Translations under genes and position numbers: made by a program
Notes under the pieces: model-generated
Told to the model about the DNA's origin: nothing
The model's database searches: none
Seen by the model: the letters and a program-made list of their open reading frames with translations, nothing else
Origin: Streptomyces griseoincarnatus
Lineage (GTDB): Bacteria; Actinomycetota; Actinomycetes; Streptomycetales; Streptomycetaceae
Length of the DNA stretch: 64,000 nt
NCBI GenBank assembly: GCA_014649575.1
Contig: BMTH01000009.1
Coordinates: 186,001 to 250,000, forward strand
Direction: 5' to 3'
Shown here: in pieces, positions 23,959 to 32,364 of the stretch
Numbering within the stretch: the stretch's first letter is position 1
Layout: each line of letters starts with the position of its first letter

Positions 23959-24930
23959 ATGACGACGGACACCCCGGCACGGCTGCTCCAGTTGCTCTCC
24001 CTCCTCCAGACACCCCGCGAATGGCCCGGCGGCGAGCTGGCCGACCGGCTCGGTGTCTCCCGGCGCACGGTCCGGCGGGACATCGAGCGGCTGCGGGACC
24101 TCGGCTACCCCGTGCAGGCGACGATGGGGTCGGACGGCGGCTACCGGCTGGTCGCGGGGAAGGCGATGCCGCCGCTGGTGCTGGACGACGAGGAGGCGGT
24201 CGCCATCGCGGTCGGCCTGCGGGCCGGCGCCGGGCACGCCCTGGAGGGTGTGGACGAGGCGTCGGTGCGGGCCCTGGCGAAGCTGGAGCAGGTGCTGCCC
24301 GGCAGGCTGCGGCACCGCGTGAGCGTGCTCCAGGCCGCGACGACCCCGCTCACCAGCGGGGACGGCCCGACCATCGCCCCGGAGACGCTCACGGTGATGG
24401 CGTCCACGGTGGCCGGGCACGAACGGCTGCGGTTCTCCTACCGCGCCGCCGACGGCACCGAGTCCCGGCGCCTGACCGAACCGCACCGGCTGGTGTCCAC
24501 CGGCCGCCGCTGGTACCTGGTCGCCTACGACCTCGACCGCGCGGACTGGCGCACCTTCCGCGTCGACCGGGTCAGCGACCCCTTCGCCACCGGCGTCCGC
24601 TTCAGCCCGCGCGAACTGCCGACGGGCAGCGCCGCGGAGTTCCTGCGGCGGTCCGTGAACCGCGCGCTCGACTCCTACGAGATCGCCGTCACGTTCTCCG
24701 CGCCCGCCGCGACGGTCGCGTCGCGGCTCCCGCCCTGGATGGGCGCGCCCGAGCCGCTGGACGAGGACAGCTGCCGGCTGCGGGCGACGGTGAGCGGCCC
24801 GAAGGACTGGATGGCGGTACGCCTGGCCATGACGGGGCACGCCTTCACCGTCCAGGGCCCGCCGGAACTGGCGGAGGCGGCGCGGGCGTTGGGCACGCGG
24901 CTGACGGAAGCGGCGGGCGCCGTGGAGTAA
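23959..24930 (+). CDS. YafY-type HTH/WYL-domain transcriptional regulator
   Basis: A 323-aa protein: N-terminal HTH_11 (TPARLLQLLSLLQTPREWPGGELADRLGVSRRTVRRDIERLRDLGYPV), a linker helical region, a WYL domain (about 135-215; HRLVSTGRRWYLVAYDLDRADWRTFRVDRV) and a C-terminal WCX extension. WYL domains bind ligands or nucleic acid to set regulator activity. The intergenic space to the divergent exporter is short, so overlapping promoters and local regulation are likely. Confidence 0.9.
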   Translation: MTTDTPARLLQLLSLLQTPREWPGGELADRLGVSRRTVRRDIERLRDLGYPVQATMGSDGGYRLVAGKAMPPLVLDDEEAVAIAVGLRAGAGHALEGVDEASVRALAKLEQVLPGRLRHRVSVLQAATTPLTSGDGPTIAPETLTVMASTVAGHERLRFSYRAADGTESRRLTEPHRLVSTGRRWYLVAYDLDRADWRTFRVDRVSDPFATGVRFSPRELPTGSAAEFLRRSVNRALDSYEIAVTFSAPAATVASRLPPWMGAPEPLDEDSCRLRATVSGPKDWMAVRLAMTGHAFTVQGPPELAEAARALGTRLTEAAGAVE

Positions 24931-25063
24931 CTCCCCGGCGCCCCGGGCACGCCGGCCCCCTCCCCGCACGGCGTGCCTGTCCCCGCCCCCGCGCCGGCGC
25001 GACCGCGCGCCCCTAACGGTGCCTGCCGCGGCACCGGCGCGCGCCCACCCGAGCCAGTGCGCA

Positions 25064-25325
25064 CACCGTCAACGCCCACGCCCACCCCACATCGCCCGCA
25101 CCCCTTCGATCGCGGCGCCCCGCCGCCAACACCTCGCGCCGACACCGCCAACACCCCACGCCCGCCCCCCTTCGACACCCGCGTCACCCACGCCATCGCT
25201 CACGGCACCCCCGCCGTCAACGCCCCGCGCCCGCACCGTCAACGCCCACCCCGCGTCGCCCGCACCCTTCGCTCGCGACGCCCCCGCCGTCAACGCCCCG
25301 CGCCCGCCCCGCGCTCCGTGCCCCT
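25064..25325 (+). repeat. Imperfect C-rich direct repeats downstream of the WYL regulator gene
   Basis: A roughly 65-bp unit beginning CACCGTCAACGCCCA at 25064 recurs at 25234 with small deletions and substitutions; a shorter unit GCCGTCAACGCCCCGCGCCC also occurs twice (near 25210 and 25287). The 394-bp gap 24931-25324 contains no plausible gene; it is strongly C-rich on this strand. Confidence 0.7.
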
Positions 25326-26038
25326 CACTGCCCCCGCACCCGTACCACCGCGTCCCAGGGGAAGTCCCGTAGCGCGGCCAGGTTGGCGGTCGCCAACTCC
25401 GCGGGGCCGTGCGGGCCCTCCGCGGGGCCGTCGACCGCCGCCCAGTTCTCCATGGCGGTGCGGACGGCGGCGCTCGCGACGGCCGCGGCGAAGCACAGGC
25501 GGGCGCGGGCGGAGACGTCGGCGTCCGGCCGCGGGGGCGGGCCCTCGGTCAGCCGGTGGGCCAGCGCCTCCGCCAGGTCCCGTTCGGAGGCCCGGCAGGC
25601 CTCCGCCCACACCCTGCCCAGGGCGGGATTGTCCGCCGCGAGCCGGATGAGGGTGCGGACCCAGCTCCAGGACTCCTCGGCGACCCCGAGCCCGGGAGTG
25701 AGGGTGTGCCGCGCGGCCTCCTCGAGCACGCGCGGCAGGGGCGTACCGGCGGGGGCGGTGCGGACCGCGTCCACCCAGCGCCGGGCGCCGAGCGCGTAGA
25801 GGGGGCCGATGGCCTCCTCCTTGGTGGGGAAGTACCGGTAGAAGGTGCGCGGGGCGACGCCGGCCGCGTGGGCGATGTCCTCGGCGCGGGTGGCGCGCAG
25901 GCCGTCCCGGACGAAGAGCCCGGCGGCGGTACGGGCGATGTGGATGCGGGTCTGCGCCTTGCGCCGTTCGGTCAACGAGCCGTCGGCGGCCGGGTCTTCG
26001 GGGAACGGCGGGGGCGGCGTCGGGGTGGTGCTGCTCAC
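25325..26038 (-). CDS. TetR-family repressor (next to hrdD)
   Basis: A 237-aa regulator. The HTH spans about residues 28-75 (RKAQTRIHIARTAAGLFVRDGLRATRAEDIAHAAGVAPRTFYRYFPTKEEA). The rest is the variable ligand/dimer domain. The GTG at 26038 (VSSTTPTPPP) is preferred to the upstream ATG at 26065, which would sit within a palindrome resembling the autoregulatory operator. By position it corresponds to the TetR gene adjacent to hrdD in S. coelicolor, whose overexpression is reported to block antibiotic production and sporulation. Confidence 0.88.
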   Translation of the reverse strand: MSSTTPTPPPPFPEDPAADGSLTERRKAQTRIHIARTAAGLFVRDGLRATRAEDIAHAAGVAPRTFYRYFPTKEEAIGPLYALGARRWVDAVRTAPAGTPLPRVLEEAARHTLTPGLGVAEESWSWVRTLIRLAADNPALGRVWAEACRASERDLAEALAHRLTEGPPPRPDADVSARARLCFAAAVASAAVRTAMENWAAVDGPAEGPHGPAELATANLAALRDFPWDAVVRVRGQ

Positions 26039-26059
26039 GTTCGGCAGGCTATGCCCATG

Positions 26060-26074
26060 TGGCACAATCTGCCA
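26060..26074. promoter_or_regulatory. Candidate TetR operator
   Basis: TGGCA-CAATC-TGCCA, a perfect 5-bp dyad with a 5-bp centre, 22 bp upstream of the GTG of the TetR gene. Location fits autorepression. Not experimentally supported here. Confidence 0.45.
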
Positions 26075-26133
26075 TCTGGCGGGCCACCCCGGGGTTCAGG
26101 TCCGGGGTGACCCGCTGTAGGCGCAAAGGGAAA

Positions 26134-26173
26134 GCCGGGCCCGGCGCCCGGGGGGACAGGCGCCGGACCCGGC
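26134..26173. terminator. GC-rich hairpin
   Basis: GCCGGGCCCGGCGCC pairs with GGCGCCGGACCCGGC over 15 bp with one mismatch and a 10-nt loop. It lies about 280 bp downstream of hrdD and 100 bp upstream of the TetR gene. Confidence 0.55.
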
Positions 26174-26288
26174 CTGGGAAGTCCCGGCGCCGGGGGGGGT
26201 GGTGCGTCGGGACGTGGCGCGTGGGTCGGCCCGGGGCCCGAGGCCCCGAAGCTTTCCGACTGCTGGGTTCTCACGTCTTGTTCCCTGG

Positions 26289-26312
26289 CCCCGCCGGGTT
26301 GAAGCGGCGGGG
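26289..26312. terminator. Hairpin downstream of hrdD
   Basis: CCCCGCC / GGCGGGG arms around a 10-nt loop, with TGTT/AACA able to extend the stem past a bulge. It is 145 bp past the hrdD stop. The 26039-26456 gap otherwise shows no gene. Confidence 0.45.
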
Positions 26313-26456
26313 AACAGCCATGTTTGCGCGGTCTTCCGCCACCCGGCGCACGCGGCCCGCGCCCCTCACGCGACCGCGCGCGGCACGGCCATCACTCGGG
26401 ACGGCCGACGCGCGCACGCGGGGACCGGCCGCCGCGCCGGCGGACGGACGCTCCCG

Positions 26457-27455
26457 TCACGCCGCCGCGTCGAACCCGGTGGAACGGGCCAGCTTCTTCA
26501 GCTCCAGCAGCGCGTGCTTCTCGATCTGGCGGATGCGCTCGCGCGTCAGGCCGTGCTCCTTGCCGACCTCGGTCAGCGTGCGCTCGCGGCCGTCCTCGAT
26601 GCCGTAGCGCATCTTGATGATGGAGGCCGTGCGCTGGTCGAGGCGGCCGATCAGGTCGTCGAGCTCCTCGCTGCGCAGCAGCGTCATCACGGACTGCTCG
26701 GGCGACACCGCCGAGGTGTCCTCCAGAAGGTCGCCGAACTGCGTCTCGCCCTCGTCGTCCACCGACATGTTCAGCGACACCGGGTCGCGCGCCCAGTCGA
26801 GCACGTCGGTGACGCGCTCCGGCGTGGAGCCGAGCTCGGCGGCGATCTCCGCGGGCTCGGCGTCACGGCCGTGCTCACGGTTGAACTCGCGCTGCACACG
26901 GCGTATCCGGCCCAGCTCCTCCACCAGGTGGACGGGCAGACGGATCGTGCGCGACTGGTCGGCTATGGACCGGGTGATGGCCTGCCGGATCCACCAGGTG
27001 GCGTACGTCGAGAACTTGAAGCCCTTGCGGTAGTCGAACTTCTCGACCGCGCGGACCAGGCCGGCGTTGCCCTCCTGGATCAGGTCGAGCAGCGGCAGAC
27101 CGCTTCGCGGGTACCGCCGGGCGACGGCGACGACCAGGCGGAGGTTGGAACGGATGAAGACGTCCTTCGCCCGCTCGCTGGCGTCGACCAGGGCCTGGAG
27201 CTCCTCCGGGGTGGCTCCCACCTTGTTCTCCTCGCGCCCGTCGAGGATCTGCTGTGCGAACACACCCGCTTCGATGATCTGTGACAGCTCGACCTCCTTG
27301 GCGGCGTCGAGCAGCGGCGTGCGCGCGATCTCGTCGAGGTACATGCCGACCAGGTCGCGGTCGGCGATCTCGCCGCCATGGGCGCGAACACTGCTTGCCG
27401 AGTCGACCGTCTCGCCGGAGGCGGACTGACGACGGGCGACGGCACGGGTTGCCAT
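26457..27455 (-). CDS. hrdD: RNA polymerase sigma factor HrdD (group 2 sigma-70)
   Basis: A 332-aa sigma factor, the length known for HrdD. Regions in order: 1.2 (RDLVGMYLDEIARTPLLDAAKEVELSQ), 2.1-2.4 (AKDVFIRSNLRLVVAVARRYPRSGLPLLDLIQEGNAGLVRAVEKFDYRKGFKFSTYATWWIRQAITRSI), 3 (RLPVHLVEELGRI...), and 4.2 (RTLTEVGKEHGLTRERIRQIEKHALLELKKLAR). It lacks the long region 1.1 of HrdB, so it is a non-essential housekeeping-like factor. Neighbours (TetR on one side, GNAT/dioxygenase on the other) match the hrdD locus of S. coelicolor. A sigma-R-type promoter lies upstream. Confidence 0.95.
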   Translation of the reverse strand: MATRAVARRQSASGETVDSASSVRAHGGEIADRDLVGMYLDEIARTPLLDAAKEVELSQIIEAGVFAQQILDGREENKVGATPEELQALVDASERAKDVFIRSNLRLVVAVARRYPRSGLPLLDLIQEGNAGLVRAVEKFDYRKGFKFSTYATWWIRQAITRSIADQSRTIRLPVHLVEELGRIRRVQREFNREHGRDAEPAEIAAELGSTPERVTDVLDWARDPVSLNMSVDDEGETQFGDLLEDTSAVSPEQSVMTLLRSEELDDLIGRLDQRTASIIKMRYGIEDGRERTLTEVGKEHGLTRERIRQIEKHALLELKKLARSTGFDAAA

Positions 27456-27560
27456 GCGTGCTCCCTTGCGATGGTGAGGTCAGCGGGTGGTCCTGCGGAC
27501 ACTCGGCACGGTCTTCAGGTCTCTTCCGGACTCTGGTCGGGTGCCCGCATCCGTAGGAAA

Positions 27561-27588
27561 CAACGACTGGAATCAGGACAGAATTCCC
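27561..27588 (-). promoter_or_regulatory. Sigma-R-type promoter of hrdD
   Basis: On the minus strand GGGAAT (27588-27583) and GTTG (27564-27561) are separated by 18 nt, matching the GGAAT-N18/19-GTT consensus of the thiol-stress ECF sigma factor SigR. It lies 106 bp upstream of the hrdD start. hrdD is a recognised SigR target in S. coelicolor. Confidence 0.75.
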
Positions 27589-27647
27589 AACCCGTCCCCC
27601 GATTTTTCTGATCATGCAGTACCCTGTCCGGCCACGCAGGAGGTGCG

Positions 27648-28166
27648 ATGCCGTCGGATCACGCAGAGGTGCAGGTCAGGCCGGGGGACGAGGGTGACCT
27701 CGTGGCCCTCACCGACCTCTACAACCACTACGTACGTGAGACGGCCGTCACGTTCGACACCACGCCGTTCACTCCGGCGGAGCGACGCCCCTGGCTGCTC
27801 TCCCACCCTGTAGACGGCCCCCACCGCCTGATGGTTGCCACGGACGCCGGGTCCGGCCGGGTCCTCGGGTACGCCTCGTCGAGCCCGTTCCGCGCGAAAC
27901 CCGCCTACGCGACGTCCGTGGAGACGACGGTGTACGTCGCCCCCGACGCCGGCCGGCGCGGCATCGGCACCCTGCTCTACCGGGCTCTTTTCGACGCCCT
28001 CGCGGACGAGGGGCTCCACCGCGCCTACGCGGGCATCGCCCAGCCGAACGCCGCCTCGACGCGGCTGCACGAGCGGTTCGGCTTCCGGTACGTCGGCACG
28101 TACCGCGAGGTGGGTCACAAGTTCGGCCGCTGGTGGGACGTGGCCTGGCACGAGAAGGAGCTGTGA
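27648..28166 (+). CDS. GNAT N-acetyltransferase (phosphinothricin acetyltransferase-like)
   Basis: A 172-aa acetyltransferase. VETTVYVAPDAGRRGIGTLLYRALFDAL is the acetyl-CoA-binding motif, and the family ending LHERFGFRYVGTYREVGHKFGRWWDVAWHEKEL is typical of PAT/Pat-like and methionine-sulfoximine acetyltransferases (YNHYVRETAVTFD at the N-terminus). Such enzymes detoxify herbicide-like amino acids or acetylate other small amines. The ATG at 27648 follows AGGAGG by 4 nt. Divergent from hrdD. Confidence 0.88.
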   Translation: MPSDHAEVQVRPGDEGDLVALTDLYNHYVRETAVTFDTTPFTPAERRPWLLSHPVDGPHRLMVATDAGSGRVLGYASSSPFRAKPAYATSVETTVYVAPDAGRRGIGTLLYRALFDALADEGLHRAYAGIAQPNAASTRLHERFGFRYVGTYREVGHKFGRWWDVAWHEKEL

Positions 28167-28217
28167 CGCGGCGGGCGTGGCCCCCGGTCATCACGGCTCC
28201 GGACCCGCGGGGGGGTC

Positions 28218-29003
28218 TCAGCCGAACTGCACCGACCGCTTGGCCAGCCCCATCCAGAAACCGTCGATCACGGACTTCTGTTCCCCGAGCTCGCCTGCCG
28301 CGTCGGCGGCGCCCATGGTGACGAAGAGCGGGGCGAAGTGCTCGGTGCGCGGGTGGGCGAGCCGGCCCGCGGGGGACTTGCGGGTGAAGTCGAGCAGCGC
28401 GTCCACGTCCCGCTCCTGGAGCGCCTCCCTGCCCCACGCGTCGAACTCGGCCGACCAGGCGGGGATGCCGCCCTGGCGCAGCGCGGCGAGGTTGTGGGTG
28501 AAGAAGCCGGAGCCGACGATCAGCACGCCCTCGTCCCGTAGGGGGGCGAGGCGGCGGCCGATCTCCATCAGCCTCACGGGGTCGAGGGTCGGCATGGACA
28601 CCTGGAGGACGGGGATGTCGGCGTCCGGGTACATCTCGACGAGCGGGACGTAGGCGCCGTGGTCCAGGCCCCGGTCGGGGACGTCCTGGACGGGGGTGCC
28701 GGGGGCGCGCAGCAGCTTGCGCACGGAGTCGGCGAGCTCGGGGGCGCCGGGGGCAGGGTAGGTCACCCGGTAGTAGTGCTCGGGGAAGCCCCAGAAGTCG
28801 TAGACCAGGGGGACGGTCCCGGTGGCGCCGAGGGCGAGCGGCGCCTCCTCCCAGTGGGCGGAGACGACGAGGATCGCCTTGGGGCGGGGCAGGCCCGCGG
28901 ACCAGGCGGCCAGCTCGCCGGGCCAGACGGGGTCGTCGGCCAGGGGCGGGGCGCCGTGGCTGAGGTAGAGCGCCGGCATGCGCTCCTGAGTGGCGGCGGT
29001 CAT
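28218..29003 (-). CDS. LigB/DODA-type extradiol ring-cleavage dioxygenase
   Basis: A 261-aa class III extradiol dioxygenase. Putative metal-binding residues lie in ALYLSHGAPPL (His), ILVVSAHWE (His), DHGAYVPLVEMYP and GSGFFTHNL; the C-terminus has RTEHFAPLFVTMGAAD. The family opens aromatic ring diols such as DOPA or catechols. The ATG at 29003 is favoured (MTAATQERMPALYLSHG); an upstream start would overlap the MarR operator. Divergent MarR-family gene starts 122 bp away and likely regulates it. Confidence 0.88.
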   Translation of the reverse strand: MTAATQERMPALYLSHGAPPLADDPVWPGELAAWSAGLPRPKAILVVSAHWEEAPLALGATGTVPLVYDFWGFPEHYYRVTYPAPGAPELADSVRKLLRAPGTPVQDVPDRGLDHGAYVPLVEMYPDADIPVLQVSMPTLDPVRLMEIGRRLAPLRDEGVLIVGSGFFTHNLAALRQGGIPAWSAEFDAWGREALQERDVDALLDFTRKSPAGRLAHPRTEHFAPLFVTMGAADAAGELGEQKSVIDGFWMGLAKRSVQFG

Positions 29004-29049
29004 GACGGCGACTCCTTCCTTCGCGAGCGTCTCCTGGAAACATCTACTT

Positions 29050-29063
29050 GAAGTCTCAACTTC
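29050..29063. promoter_or_regulatory. Candidate MarR operator between dioxygenase and marR genes
   Basis: GAAGT-CTCA-ACTTC dyad in the shared promoter region, with a second CTTCAAGG-type half-site at 29097-29103. The segment is conspicuously AT-richer than its surroundings. Confidence 0.5.
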
Positions 29064-29112
29064 CACTGACGACTGTACCCCTCATTTGTTTAACCTTCAA
29101 GGAGAGCGCCCG

Positions 29113-29118
29113 TACAGT
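29113..29118 (+). promoter_or_regulatory. Putative -10 of a leaderless marR transcript
   Basis: TACAGT with 6 nt to the ATG at 29125; the GGAG in between is too close to be a normal Shine-Dalgarno. Confidence 0.4.
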
Positions 29119-29124
29119 GGAGAC

Positions 29125-29643
29125 ATGAACACGGCACCCGCATCTTCGGCAGCCGCCGGGGAGCCTCGCTGGCTCACCGACGAGGAACAGCGCGTCTGGC
29201 GTGCGTACGTCGACGCCACCACGCTTCTGGAGGACCACCTCGACCGTCAGCTCCAGCGGGACGCGGGCATGCCGCACGTCTACTACGGCCTGCTGGTCAA
29301 GCTGGCCGAGGCGCCCCGCCGGCGGCTGCGGATGACGGAGCTGGCGAAGGACGCCAAGATCACCCGCTCGCGCCTGTCGCACGCGGTCGCGCGCCTGGAG
29401 AAGAACGGCTGGGTCCGCCGCGAGGACTGTCCCTCCGACAAGCGCGGCCAGTTCGCCGTGCTCACCGACGAGGGCACGGACGTGCTGCGCCGCCACGCGC
29501 CCGGCCATGTCGACGCCGTACGGCAGGCGGTGTTCGACCGGCTCACCCCGGAACAGCAGAAGTCCCTCGGCGAGATCATGGGGATCGTCGCCGAGGGACT
29601 TCAGCCGAGCGAAGCGGGTGCGGACCTGCCCTGGCTCCGCTGA
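29125..29643 (+). CDS. MarR-family transcriptional regulator
   Basis: A 172-aa winged-helix protein. VWRAYVDATTLLEDHLDRQLQRDAGMPHVYYGLLVKLAEAPRRRLRMTELAKDAKITRSRLSHAVARLEKNGWVRRE covers the helices and HTH; the wing DCPSDKRGQFAVLTDEG is typical of MarR proteins acting on phenolic ligands. It probably represses the divergent dioxygenase gene and possibly the convergent exporter. Confidence 0.9.
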   Translation: MNTAPASSAAAGEPRWLTDEEQRVWRAYVDATTLLEDHLDRQLQRDAGMPHVYYGLLVKLAEAPRRRLRMTELAKDAKITRSRLSHAVARLEKNGWVRREDCPSDKRGQFAVLTDEGTDVLRRHAPGHVDAVRQAVFDRLTPEQQKSLGEIMGIVAEGLQPSEAGADLPWLR

Positions 29644-29680
29644 CGCCGCGGAAGCCGGGGCAGGTCCTTCGGAACCGCTC

Positions 29681-29699
29681 GGAAGGGGCGTCCCCTTCC
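29681..29699. terminator. Hairpin between convergent marR and MFS genes
   Basis: GGAAGGGG-CGT-CCCCTTCC, perfect 8-bp stem, in the 94-bp gap between stops at 29643 and 29738. Confidence 0.6.
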
Positions 29700-29737
29700 C
29701 CTCCCGCGCGGATGGCTCCGGGAGGCGGGCCCGTGGA

Positions 29738-31294
29738 TCAGTGCATGGCCACCGGCACGGCCGCCTCGTTCTCCGCGGCCGCGTCGGAGGACCCGGCGAC
29801 CGCCGTGGCGCCCGGACGGCCCGCGTTGATCAGGGTCAGGGCGATGACCGCGGCCGCCACCAGGATCCCGACCGCGAACCAGATGGCGCTGGTGTAGCCC
29901 TGCACCTGCCCCTGGAGCTGGACCAGCTGCTGCTGGGCCCGGCCCGAGGCGCCGCCGATGTGGTCGGCGACGTAGGCGGTGGTGGCGGAGGCGGCGATCG
30001 TGTTCAGCAGGGCCGTGCCGATCGCGCCGCCCACCTGCTGCGAGGTGTTCACCATCGCGGAGGCGACACCGGAGTCACGCGGTTCGACGCCCAGGGTGGC
30101 CAGCGACATGGCCGGCATGAACGCCGTACCCATGCCGAGTCCGAGCAGCAGCATGCCGGGCAGCAGCACGGCCGCGTACGAGGTGCCGATCTCCAGCTGG
30201 GTCAGCAGCAGCATGCCGACCGCCGCGACCAGGAAGCCGGGGCCCATCAGCAGCCGCGGCGCGACCCGGGTCATCAGCCGGGTGCCTATCTGCGTGGAGC
30301 CCGTGATCATGCCCGCGATCATCGGCAGGAAGGCGAAGCCGGTCTTGACCGGCGAGTAGCCCTTCACGACCTGGAGGTAATAGGTGAGGAAGAGGAACAG
30401 GCCGAACATCGCGATGATGGCCAGGCCCAGCGACAGGTAGACCCCGCCGCGGTTGCGCTCGGTGATCACGCGCAGCGGCAGCAGCGGCGCCTTGACCCGC
30501 GCCTCGACGGCCACGAACGCGGCGAGCAGCACGGCCGAGGCGACGAACATCGCGATCGTGACGGTGTCGCTCCAGCCCTCGGACTCGGCGCGGGTGAAGC
30601 CGTAGACCAGCGCGACCAGGCCCAGGGTGGACAGGACCACGCCGGGGACGTCCAGCGGGGAGCGGTTGCGGCCGCCCGCGGGCTCACGGATGACGAAGTA
30701 CGCGCCGGCCGCGGCGACAACGGCGAACGGGATGTTCACGAAGAACGTCCAGCGCCAGTCCAGGAACTCGGTGAGGAAGCCGCCGAGGATCAGGCCGACG
30801 GCGCCGCCGCCGCCGGCGATCGCGCCGTAGATGCCGAACGCCTTCGCGCGCTCCTTGCCGTCGGTGAACATCACCGCGAGCAGCGACAGCGCGGCGGGCG
30901 CGAGCAGCGCGCCGAACGCGCCCTGCAGCGCGCGGGCGCCGAACATCATCGCCTCGTTGGTGGCCGCGCCGCCCAGCGCGGACGCCAGCGCGAAGCCGCC
31001 GAGACCGACCACGAAGGCCCGCTTGCGTCCCCACAGGTCGGCGATCCGTCCGCCGAACAGCAGCAGTCCGCCGAAGGCCAGAGCGTAGGCGGTGACCACC
31101 CACTGGCGGTTGCCGTCCGAGATGCCCAGGTCCTGCTGGGCGGAGGGCAGGGCGATGTTCACGATGGTGGCGTCCAGGACGACCATCAGCTGGGCGATCG
31201 CGATGAAGACGAGCGCTTTCCAGCGGTTGGCGTCCGGGCCGCCGGCGTCGGCGCGGCCCGGGGCCTTTCCGGCCGGGGACACTGTTTCAGACAT
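29738..31294 (-). CDS. MFS exporter, DHA2 (14-TMS) type
   Basis: A 518-aa multidrug exporter-like protein. Signatures: LMVVLDATIVNIALPSAQQDLG (DHA2 helix 1), GRIADLWGRKRAFVVG (motif A), IYGAIAGGGGAVGLILGGFL (motif C), and TGFAFLPMIAGMITGSTQIGTRL in the second half. The C-terminus is short and Ala/Glu-rich. The ATG at 31294 gives MSETVSPAGK; an upstream GTG at 31306 adds only four residues. A TetR gene ends 148 bp upstream on the same strand and is the likely regulator. Confidence 0.88.
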   Translation of the reverse strand: MSETVSPAGKAPGRADAGGPDANRWKALVFIAIAQLMVVLDATIVNIALPSAQQDLGISDGNRQWVVTAYALAFGGLLLFGGRIADLWGRKRAFVVGLGGFALASALGGAATNEAMMFGARALQGAFGALLAPAALSLLAVMFTDGKERAKAFGIYGAIAGGGGAVGLILGGFLTEFLDWRWTFFVNIPFAVVAAAGAYFVIREPAGGRNRSPLDVPGVVLSTLGLVALVYGFTRAESEGWSDTVTIAMFVASAVLLAAFVAVEARVKAPLLPLRVITERNRGGVYLSLGLAIIAMFGLFLFLTYYLQVVKGYSPVKTGFAFLPMIAGMITGSTQIGTRLMTRVAPRLLMGPGFLVAAVGMLLLTQLEIGTSYAAVLLPGMLLLGLGMGTAFMPAMSLATLGVEPRDSGVASAMVNTSQQVGGAIGTALLNTIAASATTAYVADHIGGASGRAQQQLVQLQGQVQGYTSAIWFAVGILVAAAVIALTLINAGRPGATAVAGSSDAAAENEAAVPVAMH

Positions 31295-31441
31295 GGAGGT
31301 ACCCACTTCGGGACGTGTAACGGAATGAATGGGTGAGTAACGAAAAATCGGGCGTGTTCGGCCAACGGCGCGTCCCCGTCGACGGCCGTCGGTGCCGGTG
31401 CCCGTGATCAGGACGGGCGGCCTGCGGGTGTCAGGAGTGGC

Positions 31442-32089
31442 TCAGCGGCGCAGGTCCTCCACGGTCACGGCCGAACCCGGCAGGACGGAGGGGGCGGGCG
31501 CCCGCATCCCGTCCAGGAACAGCTGGAGATGGCGGTGGACGAAGCGGTCGGCGCTCATGCAGCCGGTGCCGGCCGGGGGCCGGCTCAGCTGCGCGACACC
31601 CACCAGCAGGTCGCCGTACTCCACGTCGTCCCGCAGCTGGCCGGCCGCCCGGGCACGGTCCATCAGCTGGACGACGAGGCTCTCGACGCGCCGCCGCGCA
31701 TCCTCCAGGTCGGGATGGCTCTGGTCGAAGGTGCTGGAGATCATCGGGCAGAGCGCGCTGATCCGCTCGTCGGCGGCCGCGTGCGCGAAGCGCTCCAGCG
31801 CCTCGAAGGCGTCCCCGGTCTCGTTCAGCGCCTGCTCGGCCGCCCGCACCGTACGGTCCATGACGGAGCAGACGACCTCGCGCACGAGCGCGTCGCGGTC
31901 CGGGAAGTTGCGGTACACCGTGGCATTGCCGACGCCGGCCCGGCGGGCGACCTCGTCGAGCGGCACCTCGCACCCGAACTCGACGAACATCAGACGGGCG
32001 GCGGCGACGATCCGCTCCCGGTTGCGCAGGGCGTCGGCGCGGGGCCGGGGCGCCTTGCGCGTCACGGGGGTCTCGGTCGTCGCGGTCAC
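31442..32089 (-). CDS. TetR-family regulator
   Basis: A 215-aa regulator. HTH at about residues 15-62 (DALRNRERIVAAARLMFVEFGCEVPLDEVARRAGVGNATVYRNFPDRDAL), followed by a C-terminal domain of the SbtR-like kind. The GTG at 32089 is supported by AGGAG 7-11 nt upstream. It precedes the DHA2 exporter on the same strand, so local repression of that exporter is the simplest reading. Confidence 0.88.
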   Translation of the reverse strand: MTATTETPVTRKAPRPRADALRNRERIVAAARLMFVEFGCEVPLDEVARRAGVGNATVYRNFPDRDALVREVVCSVMDRTVRAAEQALNETGDAFEALERFAHAAADERISALCPMISSTFDQSHPDLEDARRRVESLVVQLMDRARAAGQLRDDVEYGDLLVGVAQLSRPPAGTGCMSADRFVHRHLQLFLDGMRAPAPSVLPGSAVTVEDLRR

Positions 32090-32227
32090 GGTGCACTCCT
32101 CGGGGTGTTGCTCTGACGTCTGTTCTTCGCCCGCGTCACATCCGGGGATTGCGTCCCCGGATCGTGCGGACACAGGCGTAAACGGGGAGACGATCCCCGG
32201 TTATTTCCCGGCCGGGAAGTTTTTGAT

Positions 32228-32241
32228 GTGACTCAGGTCAC
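32228..32241. promoter_or_regulatory. Candidate Crp site
   Basis: GTGACTCAGGTCAC is palindromic (GTGAC/GTCAC) and fits the Streptomyces Crp motif GTG-N6-GNCAC exactly. It sits in the 275-bp divergent region between the TetR and metalloprotease genes. Confidence 0.4.
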
Positions 32242-32364
32242 TTTCTAGCGTCCGGTGACCCCCACGATCGGACCACCCGGCGGGCGCACCCCTGACCCGT
32301 GACGCAGGGTGATCACGAGGGTGCAGTCGGAGACGGCGGCTGCCGTGCGGAGCGGAGGTCCCCC

